Below, piece after piece: positions 18,642 through 27,085 of a DNA stretch of 38,952 nucleotides. The notes under the pieces are model-generated. The model worked only from the letters and a program-made list of their open reading frames with translations, searched no databases and was not told where the DNA came from. The translations under genes and the position numbers were made by a program. The stretch spans positions 1 to 38,952 of the forward strand of contig JAJHPK010000054.1 in assembly GCA_020890945.1 (NCBI GenBank), given 5' to 3'. The DNA is from Nitrosomonas sp. GTDB lineage: Bacteria > Pseudomonadota > Gammaproteobacteria > Burkholderiales > Nitrosomonadaceae. How positions within the stretch are numbered: the first letter of the stretch is position 1; each line of letters opens with the position of its first letter.

Positions 18642-21464
18642 TCAAAATCCATATTGCCAAGTCACTCGTAGTGCGCCATCGCGATCCAATTGGTAACCGT
18701 TATAATCGGTATGCACCGGCTGCAACCATTCGAACCGAGCACTATGACCCGCAAAGCTACCGCCGGGTACGTGCACATTGACACCCAACCCTACGTCAAC
18801 GAATCGCCCACCATAATTTGCGCCAAAATCGAACGGTCCGTAATGTTGCATAGGCCCTTCATCCGCCAAAATGATTTTTGGCGGCCCATCGGTGACAACT
18901 TTTCCTTCACTGGTATACAACCCACGAGCGGTGAATGACATCCAGTTGGTCCAACGCAAACCACCCCAGGCACTGGTATGAAAGACATCGCCGAAGGAAT
19001 ATCCCGAATCGTTGCGTTTTTCCAGCCGCACCGTACCGCCCGCTTGCACACCCCAAAACAACTTATCTACGCCGCCGCTATAGGTCAGCGTGGGTTTGAA
19101 ATCCCAAGTACCGCTACCGGTTTGCATGCCAAAATTGATGACTTTATTCGCGGATTTATTGACTTCTTTCGGTGAATGAATATTCGCATCACCAGTCGGT
19201 GCGGTCGCGCCGATGCTTAAGGTCAGTTGGTGCTGACGGTCGTGCCAGAGTTTGAACAAGGTATACATGCCCAAATCGCCGATACCGCCCGTCTCGTGAC
19301 GGCGCGCGGCGGCTAACGCTGAACTGCTGTGGGAAGCATGACCGCCCGTCAACTTCACATTGGCATTCGATTCCATCGCCATGTTCATGTCCATCCATTG
19401 CGGCATCAGCATCAGCGTTGCCCAACGCGTCGGAGCGAACATCACTTCCAGCATGTGCATATTGGTGGTCATGGTACTTGGCCAGGCTGCGCATTCCAGA
19501 TCGCCACAAGCATTGCGATTGACTTCGTCGATACTGACGCGTTGCGTGCCCGACAGCATGCTGCCATTTTGCGACGCGAACAGATACCGATAACCGAGCA
19601 TGAATTGCCCGGCCTGCGGTAACGCATGGTCAAACATGATACCGGCCGGTGCGTTAAAAAATATTGGTGCATGCGCAGCACTATGACCAGCCTGCCCGGC
19701 GCCATATCCTGACGCATTGAAGTTTCGCGTGGCATTAGTGATACCCAACGCGCTCGGATTGATTTTTAACGCCGCATTAGCGGTCCAGAAATTAAAGTCA
19801 GCAAACGATTGCTCACTACCGCCGCCGAGTTTCAATCCGCCTTGATGAGTATAGTATTCAAAACCGGTTTCTAGGGTCACCCCTCGCACGAATTCCTTGG
19901 TAACGGTGACGCCAGCACTCAATGTGCCGAAGCCCGATAGCCGATGGTCGCTCGAATAATGCTCCGGCAACACATTGAAGCGATTTAAATCATGCGCGAT
20001 CGGTCTACCGATACTCGTTTTAACCGTACCCTGAAGCAAAAATGCATGATAAAAATCCGCGCTAGACTGTGTGTAGTAACGCACCCGCGGTGTCACCATC
20101 CAATCATTACCAATTGGCTGTAGCCACTGCGCTTCCATGGTATGCGCATGAATATCCCAATCGTCTTGGAAATAGCGATAATCGAGATGGAGCGCCGAAT
20201 TGAACGGCGCAATATAGTGTCGGTAGCTGGCGGTACCGACAAACTGGCGACGTTCATTGGGACGCTGCTCTAATATGGATTGCGTCGTAGCGGCGATACG
20301 ATTCGCATCCAATTGCGCCGGTGTGGCGCTAAAACCGACCACGGTCACCGCTTTATACGGATTCGCTAGATAACCGCTACTGTCGGTATAGCCAACGCCA
20401 AAATTAACAAAAGCATTGCGCGTCAGAATCTGTGTTAACCCCAGTTGCAACCCCCAGTCACTGCGGGTGGCTTGGGTTCTAAATTCACTGTCTTTTGCAG
20501 GCCTAAAACCTAGTTGTCGACTAACAGTAAAAGGCACGCTCAAAAACCCCAATGCTGTAGGATCAAAAGTTGCATCGGTTTCGCTATGTGTATAGCTACC
20601 ACTGAAGTTGAGCGTCGTTCTTTTCTGGTTAAAATCCAGCCGCCCTGCCACACTACCAAAGCGCGAATGGTAATCGTGCTCTTCCGAAACCCCACCGCCC
20701 AATGTCAGCGCCGCTTCGTTCCATTCGTAACTGAGCTTGATGTCGCCTTGTTTGCGCGTTTCCGGGGAAGCGGAGGACATGGTATGTGCGAGAGTATTTA
20801 CTTGACGGGTAACGTTATTGACATTTTTGTTATAGAAATTAAATTGCTGGTCAAAAAAATAAGGAATACCTGCACTTTCGCTAGTATTATCGGGACTTAA
20901 ATAAGGCGATGCGCCAGAAATACCCCCGCCATTATTCAGTGATACGATCGGTGCCGTTGCGATCGGCGTAGCGCCTGACCAGGTATCTTGGGTGTAGTCG
21001 AGAATCAAGCGAATCCGATCTTTGAAAGTGAATCGTCCCCGCATGCGTAGATTGTCGACTTCGATCGGTCGCAATTTATCGCCAAAAAATTGACGTTGAA
21101 CATTCCCCGAAGTATCGACACTATGCAGGGTACGCGGTCCTTCCTGGTAGCGGCCGTACTGGAAATCGACGCCATCTTTATCTGCCGCCGATGCAACCGA
21201 TACCGCTAACCCGGGCAACGCCAATGCGGCGAGCGTCAAAGTCGCCAAAGAGGGATAGGGCGACGCTAACGGCAACTGCACATGAGACTGAGTCAATGCG
21301 CGGTCTGATTCATTCGGATTCGTATCGGAAGAAGAAGGATTTGCAGCGGAAAATGCGTGCTTCAGCAACCTTGGCTGCATTGACGAAAGTTTCAAACAAC
21401 TTACATTTTTCTGGAAATTTTGTTTAAAACCTTGCCTGATGTTTATTTTTTTATGATTAGCCAC
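18642..21464 (-). CDS. DUF3570 outer-membrane protein fused to a second transporter-like barrel
   Basis: This 940-residue protein starts at a GTG (21462-21464) with AAAGAG close upstream. An unusually long N-terminal extension (about 65 residues) comes before the signal-like hydrophobic stretch ATLTLAALALPGLAVSVASA, so an internal start such as Met29 is possible. Residues about 95-600 follow DUF3570: YGRYQEGPRTLHSVDTSGNV, DRIRLILDYTQDTWSGATP, a loop of Gly/Asn, and many amphipathic strands (ALHLDYRYFQDDWDIHAHTM). From about 605 a second barrel-like unit begins, PAGIMFDHALPQAGQFMLGY, with a Met/His-rich stretch (MTTNMHMLEVMF, MPQWMDMNMAME, GGHASHSSS) and repeated strands ending VTWQYGF. The Met/His clusters hint at copper or similar soft metals; this is inference. 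The DUF4266 gene follows directly. Confidence 0.75.
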   Translation of the reverse strand: MANHKKINIRQGFKQNFQKNVSCLKLSSMQPRLLKHAFSAANPSSSDTNPNESDRALTQSHVQLPLASPYPSLATLTLAALALPGLAVSVASAADKDGVDFQYGRYQEGPRTLHSVDTSGNVQRQFFGDKLRPIEVDNLRMRGRFTFKDRIRLILDYTQDTWSGATPIATAPIVSLNNGGGISGASPYLSPDNTSESAGIPYFFDQQFNFYNKNVNNVTRQVNTLAHTMSSASPETRKQGDIKLSYEWNEAALTLGGGVSEEHDYHSRFGSVAGRLDFNQKRTTLNFSGSYTHSETDATFDPTALGFLSVPFTVSRQLGFRPAKDSEFRTQATRSDWGLQLGLTQILTRNAFVNFGVGYTDSSGYLANPYKAVTVVGFSATPAQLDANRIAATTQSILEQRPNERRQFVGTASYRHYIAPFNSALHLDYRYFQDDWDIHAHTMEAQWLQPIGNDWMVTPRVRYYTQSSADFYHAFLLQGTVKTSIGRPIAHDLNRFNVLPEHYSSDHRLSGFGTLSAGVTVTKEFVRGVTLETGFEYYTHQGGLKLGGGSEQSFADFNFWTANAALKINPSALGITNATRNFNASGYGAGQAGHSAAHAPIFFNAPAGIMFDHALPQAGQFMLGYRYLFASQNGSMLSGTQRVSIDEVNRNACGDLECAAWPSTMTTNMHMLEVMFAPTRWATLMLMPQWMDMNMAMESNANVKLTGGHASHSSSALAAARRHETGGIGDLGMYTLFKLWHDRQHQLTLSIGATAPTGDANIHSPKEVNKSANKVINFGMQTGSGTWDFKPTLTYSGGVDKLFWGVQAGGTVRLEKRNDSGYSFGDVFHTSAWGGLRWTNWMSFTARGLYTSEGKVVTDGPPKIILADEGPMQHYGPFDFGANYGGRFVDVGLGVNVHVPGGSFAGHSARFEWLQPVHTDYNGYQLDRDGALRVTWQYGF

Positions 21465-21719
21465 ACTCTTTGTTGTTCAAAATAGAAAAATCGGATGGAA
21501 AAATCAATGCCTAAAACGTCTCAGCCAACAACGCTGGGCTGAATAGGAGGTAAGACAGCTGCTTACGAAAAACAGTGGGTAAGCTAATTCAAAATAATAA
21601 ACAGCACACACCAAACTGCGGCGTGCACCGTTTTCTCTGTTAAACGCAATACGTTTACTATTCATCAAGGCAATCGTTGATATTTACCGCTACCGCTATG
21701 GATTGACCAAATGCAACGA

Positions 21720-22250
21720 TTATTGATTCTGAATGTAAGTCAACACACCCGGGGTGGGATGAAAGCTTCCACTACCCGGATTGGAATACAAACAGTGGTA
21801 TTCGAGCTGATATTTCTCTATTGGTGAACCGGTTTTCGAAACATAGATCTTATAGACTCGCGTATCTCCTGCGGTGGTTGCAACCGTGGAAAAAGGACTC
21901 GCTTTACCAGGTGCATCGCCATCACCAACCCCTGAATTTGAATTGGGATCGGTTTGTAACGACCCTGTCAATAGCGGTGACACCCGTTCCACTTTGACAT
22001 TAACAAAGGGAGTCGCTACCGGCAATATATCTTTGACCCGCGCCTGGAAAGAGGCCAAGTTATATGTGATACCATCGTTAGGATTGATCCAAGTAGCGGC
22101 GCAACTGTACTTTAGAATATCTGTCGCCGTGGAAGTACTTCCCAATGAACCACTGTGCGTCCAGTGCGAGAATGCTGGCGCGCTTACCAGCAGCGCACCG
22201 AACAAAATCACGGCGTTCGTGTTGCGTAATAAATATCGTTTGAACATCAT
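21720..22250 (-). CDS. Exported protein of unknown function
   Basis: This 176-residue protein has a signal peptide (about residues 1-28, LLVSAPAFS-HWTHSG). The mature part contains GSLGSTSTATDILKYSCAAT, VNVKVERVSPLLTG, an Asp/Gly/Asn-rich loop, TRVYKIYVSKTG and YQLEYHCLYSNPGSGSFHP. It looks like an all-beta domain with two cysteines (SCA and HCLY) that could form a disulphide. I do not recognise a family. It lies 39 bp after the preceding exported-protein gene on the same strand, so the two are very probably co-transcribed. A 255-bp gap with a TCAGCC/GGCTGA hairpin (21521-21542) separates it from the DUF3570 gene. Confidence 0.7.
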   Translation of the reverse strand: MMFKRYLLRNTNAVILFGALLVSAPAFSHWTHSGSLGSTSTATDILKYSCAATWINPNDGITYNLASFQARVKDILPVATPFVNVKVERVSPLLTGSLQTDPNSNSGVGDGDAPGKASPFSTVATTAGDTRVYKIYVSKTGSPIEKYQLEYHCLYSNPGSGSFHPTPGVLTYIQNQ

Positions 22251-22289
22251 ACTTTTCCTTTTTAGGCGTAACTACACCGGAATGATTGA

Positions 22290-22799
22290 TTAGTTCGGAA
22301 CATAGCGTTTAATGGCTGGGCCTGGGAATACGACTGGGTCTTCCACGCAATCAAATTTTTCTGTCGGATGCTGACTACCCGCTCCACAAACGAATTTAAC
22401 GTTGTCGATGACGCGCCCGGCGATTGTGCCGTTCAACACGAAACCATAAGCACCATTTTGACTCGGCGTGATTTGCTTGGAGCCAAAGTTCTCAATGGTA
22501 TTGAGCACGCCTAAATGCTTTTTAGCGCTTACTGTTGCGTTATACGCTTCAGCGTTGAGTTTTAGCACGGTGACTTTGATGTTAATGTCTTCAGCCGCAA
22601 CGGGAGCGCCACCGCAATCTTCAATATTCAGCACGGTAGCGTTATCAGCATCTTCCAACGCAGGCTCGGTCAACCAGCCCACTTCTACGCTACAGTCTCC
22701 ACCAATAACCCGTGGCTCATGGGCAAAAGCAGCACTGGGACCAAATAATCCAAGGCTGATGACGCTGAATAAGGTATTGCGAATCAGGGTATTTCTCAT
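22290..22799 (-). CDS. Exported beta-sandwich protein, first gene of the island
   Basis: This 169-residue protein has a signal peptide ending GPSAAFA, then a mature start HEPRVIGGDCSVEVGWLTEP. The pattern VEVGWLTEPALEDADNATVL resembles exported beta-sandwich proteins seen near copper genes in other bacteria (xVGWxxEPAxxxxPNxV), but I could not confirm a family. Four cysteines (GDCS, EDCGG, FVCGAG, FDCVED) could form two disulphides. A TTGGAGAA ribosome site lies about 6 nt before the ATG. It is the first gene of the island in transcription order and is headed by the shared palindrome promoter at 22917-22967. The next exported-protein gene follows by 39 bp. Confidence 0.7.
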   Translation of the reverse strand: MRNTLIRNTLFSVISLGLFGPSAAFAHEPRVIGGDCSVEVGWLTEPALEDADNATVLNIEDCGGAPVAAEDINIKVTVLKLNAEAYNATVSAKKHLGVLNTIENFGSKQITPSQNGAYGFVLNGTIAGRVIDNVKFVCGAGSQHPTEKFDCVEDPVVFPGPAIKRYVPN

Positions 22800-22916
22800 G
22801 ACGTTTCTCCAAAATTTTTTATTAATTGAATGAACTCATCCGGTTCGTAAAGCAGTGATATGCTTGAACGGTGAGTCTAAGTTCAGGTTGCCGAAACCGA
22901 CTGCCTGCTAAAAAAC

Positions 22917-22967
22917 AGTATAGGAAGAAAAAATTTAGATTGGAATGTGACAAATTGTCGCATTCCA
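22917..22967 (-). promoter_or_regulatory. Island promoter with shared palindromic operator
   Basis: A long dyad with 12-bp arms and one mismatch spans 22941-22967 (TGGAATGTGACA-N3- and its complement). It contains the 17-bp core of the sites at 2126-2142 and 4517-4533. On the minus strand the core is followed directly by TTCCAA as a poor -35 (22940-22945), 17 bp, and TATACT as the -10 (22917-22922). The gap 22800-23279 holds no complete gene: besides this promoter it carries a hairpin, a maf remnant and the yceD promoter. Confidence 0.65.
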
Positions 22968-23070
22968 TCTGAAAAGGATACTTTTTCGTTGTGAGCAACA
23001 CGGCAAGAATACTTTGTGGAGAAAGGCATGCGCCACGTTTTTGACGTTAGCATAGCGCTTTATTTTTGGA

Positions 23071-23093
23071 TTTCTTACTTTTTACGTAAGAAA
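23071..23093. repeat. Hairpin at the right edge of the island
   Basis: A perfect 8-bp inverted repeat, TTTCTTAC-N7-GTAAGAAA, lies about 25 bp left of the right-hand copy of the maf/yceD region. The T-run needed for a classic terminator is weak. It may be a terminator, a protein site or an element end. Confidence 0.45.
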
Positions 23094-23117
23094 CGAATTT
23101 AGATTTTTACTTACGAG

Positions 23118-23182
23118 ATTTGTAACAAAAAAAGCAATTCTTTGCGGTCAATAGAACTCGAAGTTAAAATTATTTTTTACGC
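23118..23182 (-). pseudogene. 5' remnant of maf
   Basis: Read on the minus strand from 23182, the translation is A, stop, KIILTSSSIDRKELL, two changed residues, LQI. This aligns codon by codon with the first 22 codons of the intact maf at 15616. The start has become GCG and codon 2 is TAA, and similarity ends after LQI. It is a dead copy left beside yceD. Confidence 0.85.
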
Positions 23183-23241
23183 GAATATATTGTCGTAGAA
23201 TTACTCATTAATATTTGTTTCAGATATTTTTATGACATTTT

Positions 23242-23270
23242 TTGACAGCCCAATACAAAAAATATAACAT
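23242..23270 (+). promoter_or_regulatory. Promoter of the yceD-fab operon
   Basis: A consensus TTGACA (23242-23247) stands 17 bp before TAACAT (23265-23270). The predicted start of transcription falls about 23277, almost on the yceD ATG at 23280. No ribosome site is visible. The left copy has lost the TTGACA. Confidence 0.55.
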
Positions 23271-23279
23271 GCGCGCCTT

Positions 23280-23795
23280 ATGTCTGTACGATTTGTAATA
23301 GATCCTGTTGAATTTGTAAATAATAGTAGCGTACATCGTGATAAAATATCGCTGCATGATTTGACACGTTTGCACGATATATTGTTTGACGACGAAGGCA
23401 GTTTAGACTATCAAATCAGTGGTGATATTGATTCGCATGGTAAACCGAGTTTGATATTAACCATCGAGGGCTCTATGAATCTGGTTTGTCAACGTTGTTT
23501 GAGCAAAATGACCCATAAGGTCGAAATAGAAAACCATCTCTATTTGGCTAAAAACAATATCGAATTCGATCAAATTAACGAGGATAATAGCGTTGACGCA
23601 ATTTTAGCTGTGCCTGAATTGGATATAATTGATTTAATTGAGGAAGAAATCATTCTGAGCTTACCGATTTCTCCGCGTCATAGTGATGAACTATGTGTGC
23701 CCTATCAGTCTGATTTAAATGAAAGCACTATTGATCAATCGCCTCAACGTACCAATCCTTTTGCGGCATTATCAGTACTTAAAAAAACTAATTAA
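23280..23795 (+). CDS. yceD: YceD (DUF177) family protein
   Basis: This 171-residue cytosolic protein belongs to the DUF177/YceD family, nearly always found just before rpmF and linked to 23S rRNA/50S assembly. C70-x2-C73 (VCQRCLSKM), the acidic middle and the conserved [12 protein letters not shown] match the family, and the C-terminus ends with the typical [11 protein letters not shown]. The start at 23280 agrees with the family N-terminus, but there is no Shine-Dalgarno sequence and the predicted promoter start is a few bases upstream, so the message may be leaderless. It is first in the plus-strand operon, 14 bp before rpmF. Confidence 0.9.
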   Translation: MSVRFVIDPVEFVNNSSVHRDKISLHDLTRLHDILFDDEGSLDYQISGDIDSHGKPSLILTIEGSMNLVCQRCLSKMTHKVEIENHLYLAKNNIEFDQINEDNSVDAILAVPELDIIDLIEEEIILSLPISPRHSDELCVPYQSDLNESTIDQSPQRTNPFAALSVLKKTN

Positions 23796-23809
23796 GGAGT
23801 TGTTTTAAC

Positions 23810-23989
23810 ATGGCAGTTCAGCAAAACAAAAAATCTCCCTCAAAACGAGGAATGCATCGTTCGCATGATTTTTTAACGAACCCTCCGTTAGCGATTGAAC
23901 CTAGCACAGGAGAAGTGCATCTGCGTCATCACATCAGCCCTAATGGCTATTATCGTGGCAAAAAAGTCATTAAAACCAAAAACGATTAA
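23810..23989 (+). CDS. rpmF: Ribosomal protein bL32
   Basis: The 59 residues begin [20 protein letters not shown] and end [14 protein letters not shown], the normal bL32 length and sequence for proteobacteria. This is the form without the zinc cysteine pair. A strong AAGGAG lies 9-10 nt upstream. bL32 is a large-subunit protein near the exit region. The yceD-rpmF-plsX order couples ribosome and phospholipid/fatty-acid synthesis in many bacteria. Confidence 0.97.
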   Translation: MAVQQNKKSPSKRGMHRSHDFLTNPPLAIEPSTGEVHLRHHISPNGYYRGKKVIKTKND

Positions 23990-24086
23990 ATTATTTCTTT
24001 TGCGGAATCTGCTAGGATATTGATATTGCTTTAACTCAATTCTTGCACAAGCAATTTCACTGACAAGAGAAATACGAGAACCAAAA

Positions 24087-25121
24087 TTGGATGTTACTGT
24101 TGCGATCGATTGTATGGGCGGCGATCATGGCCCACACGTAACGGTTCCTGCTGCGCTCCAGTATCTCCAACAAGATCCGGGTATTAATATCGTACTTGTA
24201 GGAATTAGCGATGCCATTGAAGCTGAGTTACGTGCCGCAAAGTTCGTACAAAATCCCCGCATTCGTATTCATTCAGCCAGTCAGGTTGTTACCATGGATG
24301 AATCGCCGGCTTTGGCGTTACGGGGAAAAAAAGATTCTTCGATGCGCGTCGCGATCAATTTAGTCAAATCGGGAGAAGCGCAAGCCTGTATCAGTGCTGG
24401 CAATACCGGTGCACTGCTTGCAACCTCGCGATTCGTGTTAAAGACAATTCCAGGTGTTGACCGACCCGCTTTGGCCGTTATTTTGCCAACCATCTCAGGA
24501 CATACCTATGTATTGGATTTGGGAGCGAATGTTGATTGTAGCGCGGAACATTTATTCCAATTTGGTATCATGGGCGCATCGCTGGTTTCATCTGTGGAAA
24601 ACAAGCCTTCTCCCACCGTCGGATTACTCAACATTGGTGAAGAGGACATTAAAGGCAACGACATCGTCAAGCAGGCGGCTGAATTACTGCGAAATAGTGG
24701 GTTAAATTTTTATGGCAATGTAGAAGGCGATGATATCTACAAAGGAACAACTGATGTGGTGGTATGCGATGGTTTTGTTGGTAATATCACCCTAAAAACA
24801 TCCGAAGGACTGGCTCAAATGTTAGCCACTTATTTACGTGAAGAATTTCGTCGTAACTTATTGACCAAATTAGCTGGAATCATTGCCTTACCCGTTATTA
24901 ATTCCTTTAAGCGCCGTGTCGATCACCGGCGTTATAATGGCGCAAGTTTTTTAGGATTACGCGGTATCGTCATCAAAAGTCACGGTTCTGCGGATAAATA
25001 TGCATTTGGTTTTGCTATCGAACGTGCTGTTGATGAAGTTCGCGGCGGCATGTTGCGACGCATCAGTGAACGCGTTGCAGAACTTTCTGATCGTTCAAAA
25101 TCCCTATCGGAAACCCAATAA
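24087..25121 (+). CDS. plsX: Phosphate acyltransferase PlsX
   Basis: This 344-residue peripheral membrane enzyme makes acyl-phosphate from acyl-ACP, the first step feeding PlsY in phospholipid synthesis. It starts at a TTG (24087-24089) giving the conserved [12 protein letters not shown]; there is no better ATG, and a weak ribosome site lies upstream (ACAAGAG). Motifs include [38 protein letters not shown] and the C-terminal [20 protein letters not shown]. The length is normal. The stop overlaps the fabH ATG by one base (TAATG), indicating translational coupling. A 97-bp gap separates it from rpmF. Confidence 0.97.
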   Translation: MDVTVAIDCMGGDHGPHVTVPAALQYLQQDPGINIVLVGISDAIEAELRAAKFVQNPRIRIHSASQVVTMDESPALALRGKKDSSMRVAINLVKSGEAQACISAGNTGALLATSRFVLKTIPGVDRPALAVILPTISGHTYVLDLGANVDCSAEHLFQFGIMGASLVSSVENKPSPTVGLLNIGEEDIKGNDIVKQAAELLRNSGLNFYGNVEGDDIYKGTTDVVVCDGFVGNITLKTSEGLAQMLATYLREEFRRNLLTKLAGIIALPVINSFKRRVDHRRYNGASFLGLRGIVIKSHGSADKYAFGFAIERAVDEVRGGMLRRISERVAELSDRSKSLSETQ

Positions 25122-26077
25122 TGTATTCTAGAATCACCGGCACCGGTAGCTATTTACCTGACAAAATCCTCACCAACCAAGACTTGGAGCGCATGGTTGA
25201 TACCAGCGATGAGTGGATAAGAACACGCACTGGAATCACGCAACGGCATATCGCCGCTAAAGATCAAGTTGCCAGTGATCTGGCTTTATACGCCAGTCAG
25301 AATGCAATGAAAGCAGCCGGGGTAACCAGTAAAGATATCGATTTAATCATTGTTGCCACTACAACACCGGACATGGTTTTCCCCAGTACAGCCTGCATAT
25401 TGCAAAATAAATTAGGTGTGGAAAACTGTCCGGCATTTGATGTACAAGCAGTTTGCAGCGGCTTTGTATACGCATTAGCCACGGCCGATATGTTTGTTAG
25501 CTCAGGCAAATGCCGTAACGCGTTAGTCGTGGGAACTGAAATTTATTCCAAATTACTTGATTGGAACGACCGTAGTACATGCGTTTTGTTTGGCGATGGA
25601 GCTGGCGCCGTAGTTCTTTCCCAAAGCGAAAATCCCGGCATTTTATCCACCCACCTACACGCGAGTGGAGATTATTGTAACGTTTTATCTGTTCCCGGGA
25701 GTATCAGCGGCGGGAAAGTAGAAGGCAATCCATATGTCAACATGGAAGGCTCGGTTGTATTTAAATTTGCCGTCAAAGTGCTTGAAGAAGTCGTGCAAGA
25801 AGCGATTGCCAAAAACAATCTGCAAGCCACTGATATTGATTGGTTAATTCCACATCAGGCAAATATTCGCATCATACAATCGACTGCAAAAAAACTCGGC
25901 ATTCCGATGGATAAAGTTGTCGTTGCAGTCGATAAGCATGGCAATACATCGGCCGCATCGATTCCACTGGCCTTGGATATTGCTGTGCGTGATGGTCGTA
26001 TTCAATCCGATCAATTGGTTCTTTTAGAGGGCGTTGGTGGTGGCTTCACCTGGGGCGCCGTTTTATTACGCTGGTAA
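25121..26077 (+). CDS. fabH: Beta-ketoacyl-ACP synthase III
   Basis: This 318-residue cytosolic enzyme starts fatty-acid synthesis by condensing acetyl-CoA with malonyl-ACP. The catalytic triad is visible: Cys112 in VCSGF, His245 in PHQAN and Asn275 in GNTSAAS. Other family landmarks are [10 protein letters not shown] near residue 30 and [11 protein letters not shown] at the end. Length and numbering match E. coli FabH closely. fabD begins 3 bp after the stop. Confidence 0.97.
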   Translation: MYSRITGTGSYLPDKILTNQDLERMVDTSDEWIRTRTGITQRHIAAKDQVASDLALYASQNAMKAAGVTSKDIDLIIVATTTPDMVFPSTACILQNKLGVENCPAFDVQAVCSGFVYALATADMFVSSGKCRNALVVGTEIYSKLLDWNDRSTCVLFGDGAGAVVLSQSENPGILSTHLHASGDYCNVLSVPGSISGGKVEGNPYVNMEGSVVFKFAVKVLEEVVQEAIAKNNLQATDIDWLIPHQANIRIIQSTAKKLGIPMDKVVVAVDKHGNTSAASIPLALDIAVRDGRIQSDQLVLLEGVGGGFTWGAVLLRW

Positions 26078-26080
26078 TTT

Positions 26081-27019
26081 ATGAAACTTGCATTTGTTTT
26101 TCCTGGCCAAGGCTCCCAATCTGTTGGGATGATGAATGGATATTCCGATTTACCGGAAATCCAGCAAACTTTTTTAGAAGCATCAGAAATTCTACATCAA
26201 GATATTTGGTCGCTGGTTAATAATGGTCCTGTGGAAGAGCTTAATCAAACATTGAATACACAACCTGTGATGCTTGCTGCGGGAGTTGCTATCTATCGTG
26301 CCTGGATCAATTTATGCGGTTTTAAACCGCAAATTTTAGCAGGCCATAGTTTGGGTGAATATACCGCTTTAGTAGCGTCTGAAGTGTTAGATTTCAAAGA
26401 TGCCATAGAATTAGTGCGCTTTCGCGCACAATCAATGCAACAAGCCGTTCCAGAAGGCGTAGGAGCCATGGCTGCGATTTTAGGGCTGGAAGAAGATGTT
26501 ATTAATACCCTATGCAAGGAAGTAACTCATCAAACTAACCATGAAATAGTTGAGGTCGCCAACCTCAATTCACCTGGACAAATTGTTATCGCCGGTCATA
26601 AAAATGCTGTTCAGAAAGCTATTGAAATGTCACAATCGCGCGGCGCTAAACGTGCAATCTTATTGCCTGTGAGTATTCCATCGCATTGCTCTTTAATGCA
26701 ATCCGCTGTTGAAAAAATGCAATCGCAGCTGGCACAAAAAACTTTTCATGAACCAAAATTACCAATCCTGCATAATGCGGACGTTGCATCACATACCGAT
26801 ACAGAGTCTATAAAAAATATTTTGACGCAACAGCTTGTTAAACCCGTTAGGTGGATAGATACTATCCATAGTTTTGCGAATCAAGGAATAACTCATGTTA
26901 TCGAATGTGGTCCGGGTAAAGTTTTAATGGGATTGAATAAACGTATCGAACCTAATTTACAGCACCTATCGCTTTACGATAAAAAATCCATCGAACAAGC
27001 GATCGAGGTTTTAAAATAA
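26081..27019 (+). CDS. fabD: Malonyl-CoA:ACP transacylase
   Basis: This 312-residue cytosolic enzyme transfers malonyl from CoA to ACP to supply extender units. The start MKLAFVFPGQGSQSVGMM is the classical N-terminus. The nucleophile is Ser90 in GHSLGEY. His202 (IPSHCSLM) pairs with it, and the carboxylate-binding Arg lies in LVRFRAQSMQ. The end carries VIECGPGKVLMGLNKR. It is tightly packed after fabH; 66 bp separate it from fabG. Confidence 0.97.
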   Translation: MKLAFVFPGQGSQSVGMMNGYSDLPEIQQTFLEASEILHQDIWSLVNNGPVEELNQTLNTQPVMLAAGVAIYRAWINLCGFKPQILAGHSLGEYTALVASEVLDFKDAIELVRFRAQSMQQAVPEGVGAMAAILGLEEDVINTLCKEVTHQTNHEIVEVANLNSPGQIVIAGHKNAVQKAIEMSQSRGAKRAILLPVSIPSHCSLMQSAVEKMQSQLAQKTFHEPKLPILHNADVASHTDTESIKNILTQQLVKPVRWIDTIHSFANQGITHVIECGPGKVLMGLNKRIEPNLQHLSLYDKKSIEQAIEVLK

Positions 27020-27085
27020 GAACAATTATGAAAAATTTCCTGAATAAATCATGCAAACCACATCATTATTCTCTGAGGTGTTATT

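Larger units (their letters stand above)
23118..23307. repeat. Right copy of the maf/yceD intergenic region (direct repeat)
   Basis: Partner of 15552-15778. This copy keeps the working yceD start (23280) and promoter but has a dead maf start. Direct orientation means recombination between the two copies could delete the intervening 7.5 kb. Confidence 0.85.

Noticed and set aside
18368-18652. A longer reading of the DUF4266 gene adding 21 N-terminal residues
   Set aside because: The extension would hide the lipoprotein signal behind a charged, Cys-rich leader and would overlap the DUF3570 gene end. GAGGAG lies correctly before the internal ATG at 18589.
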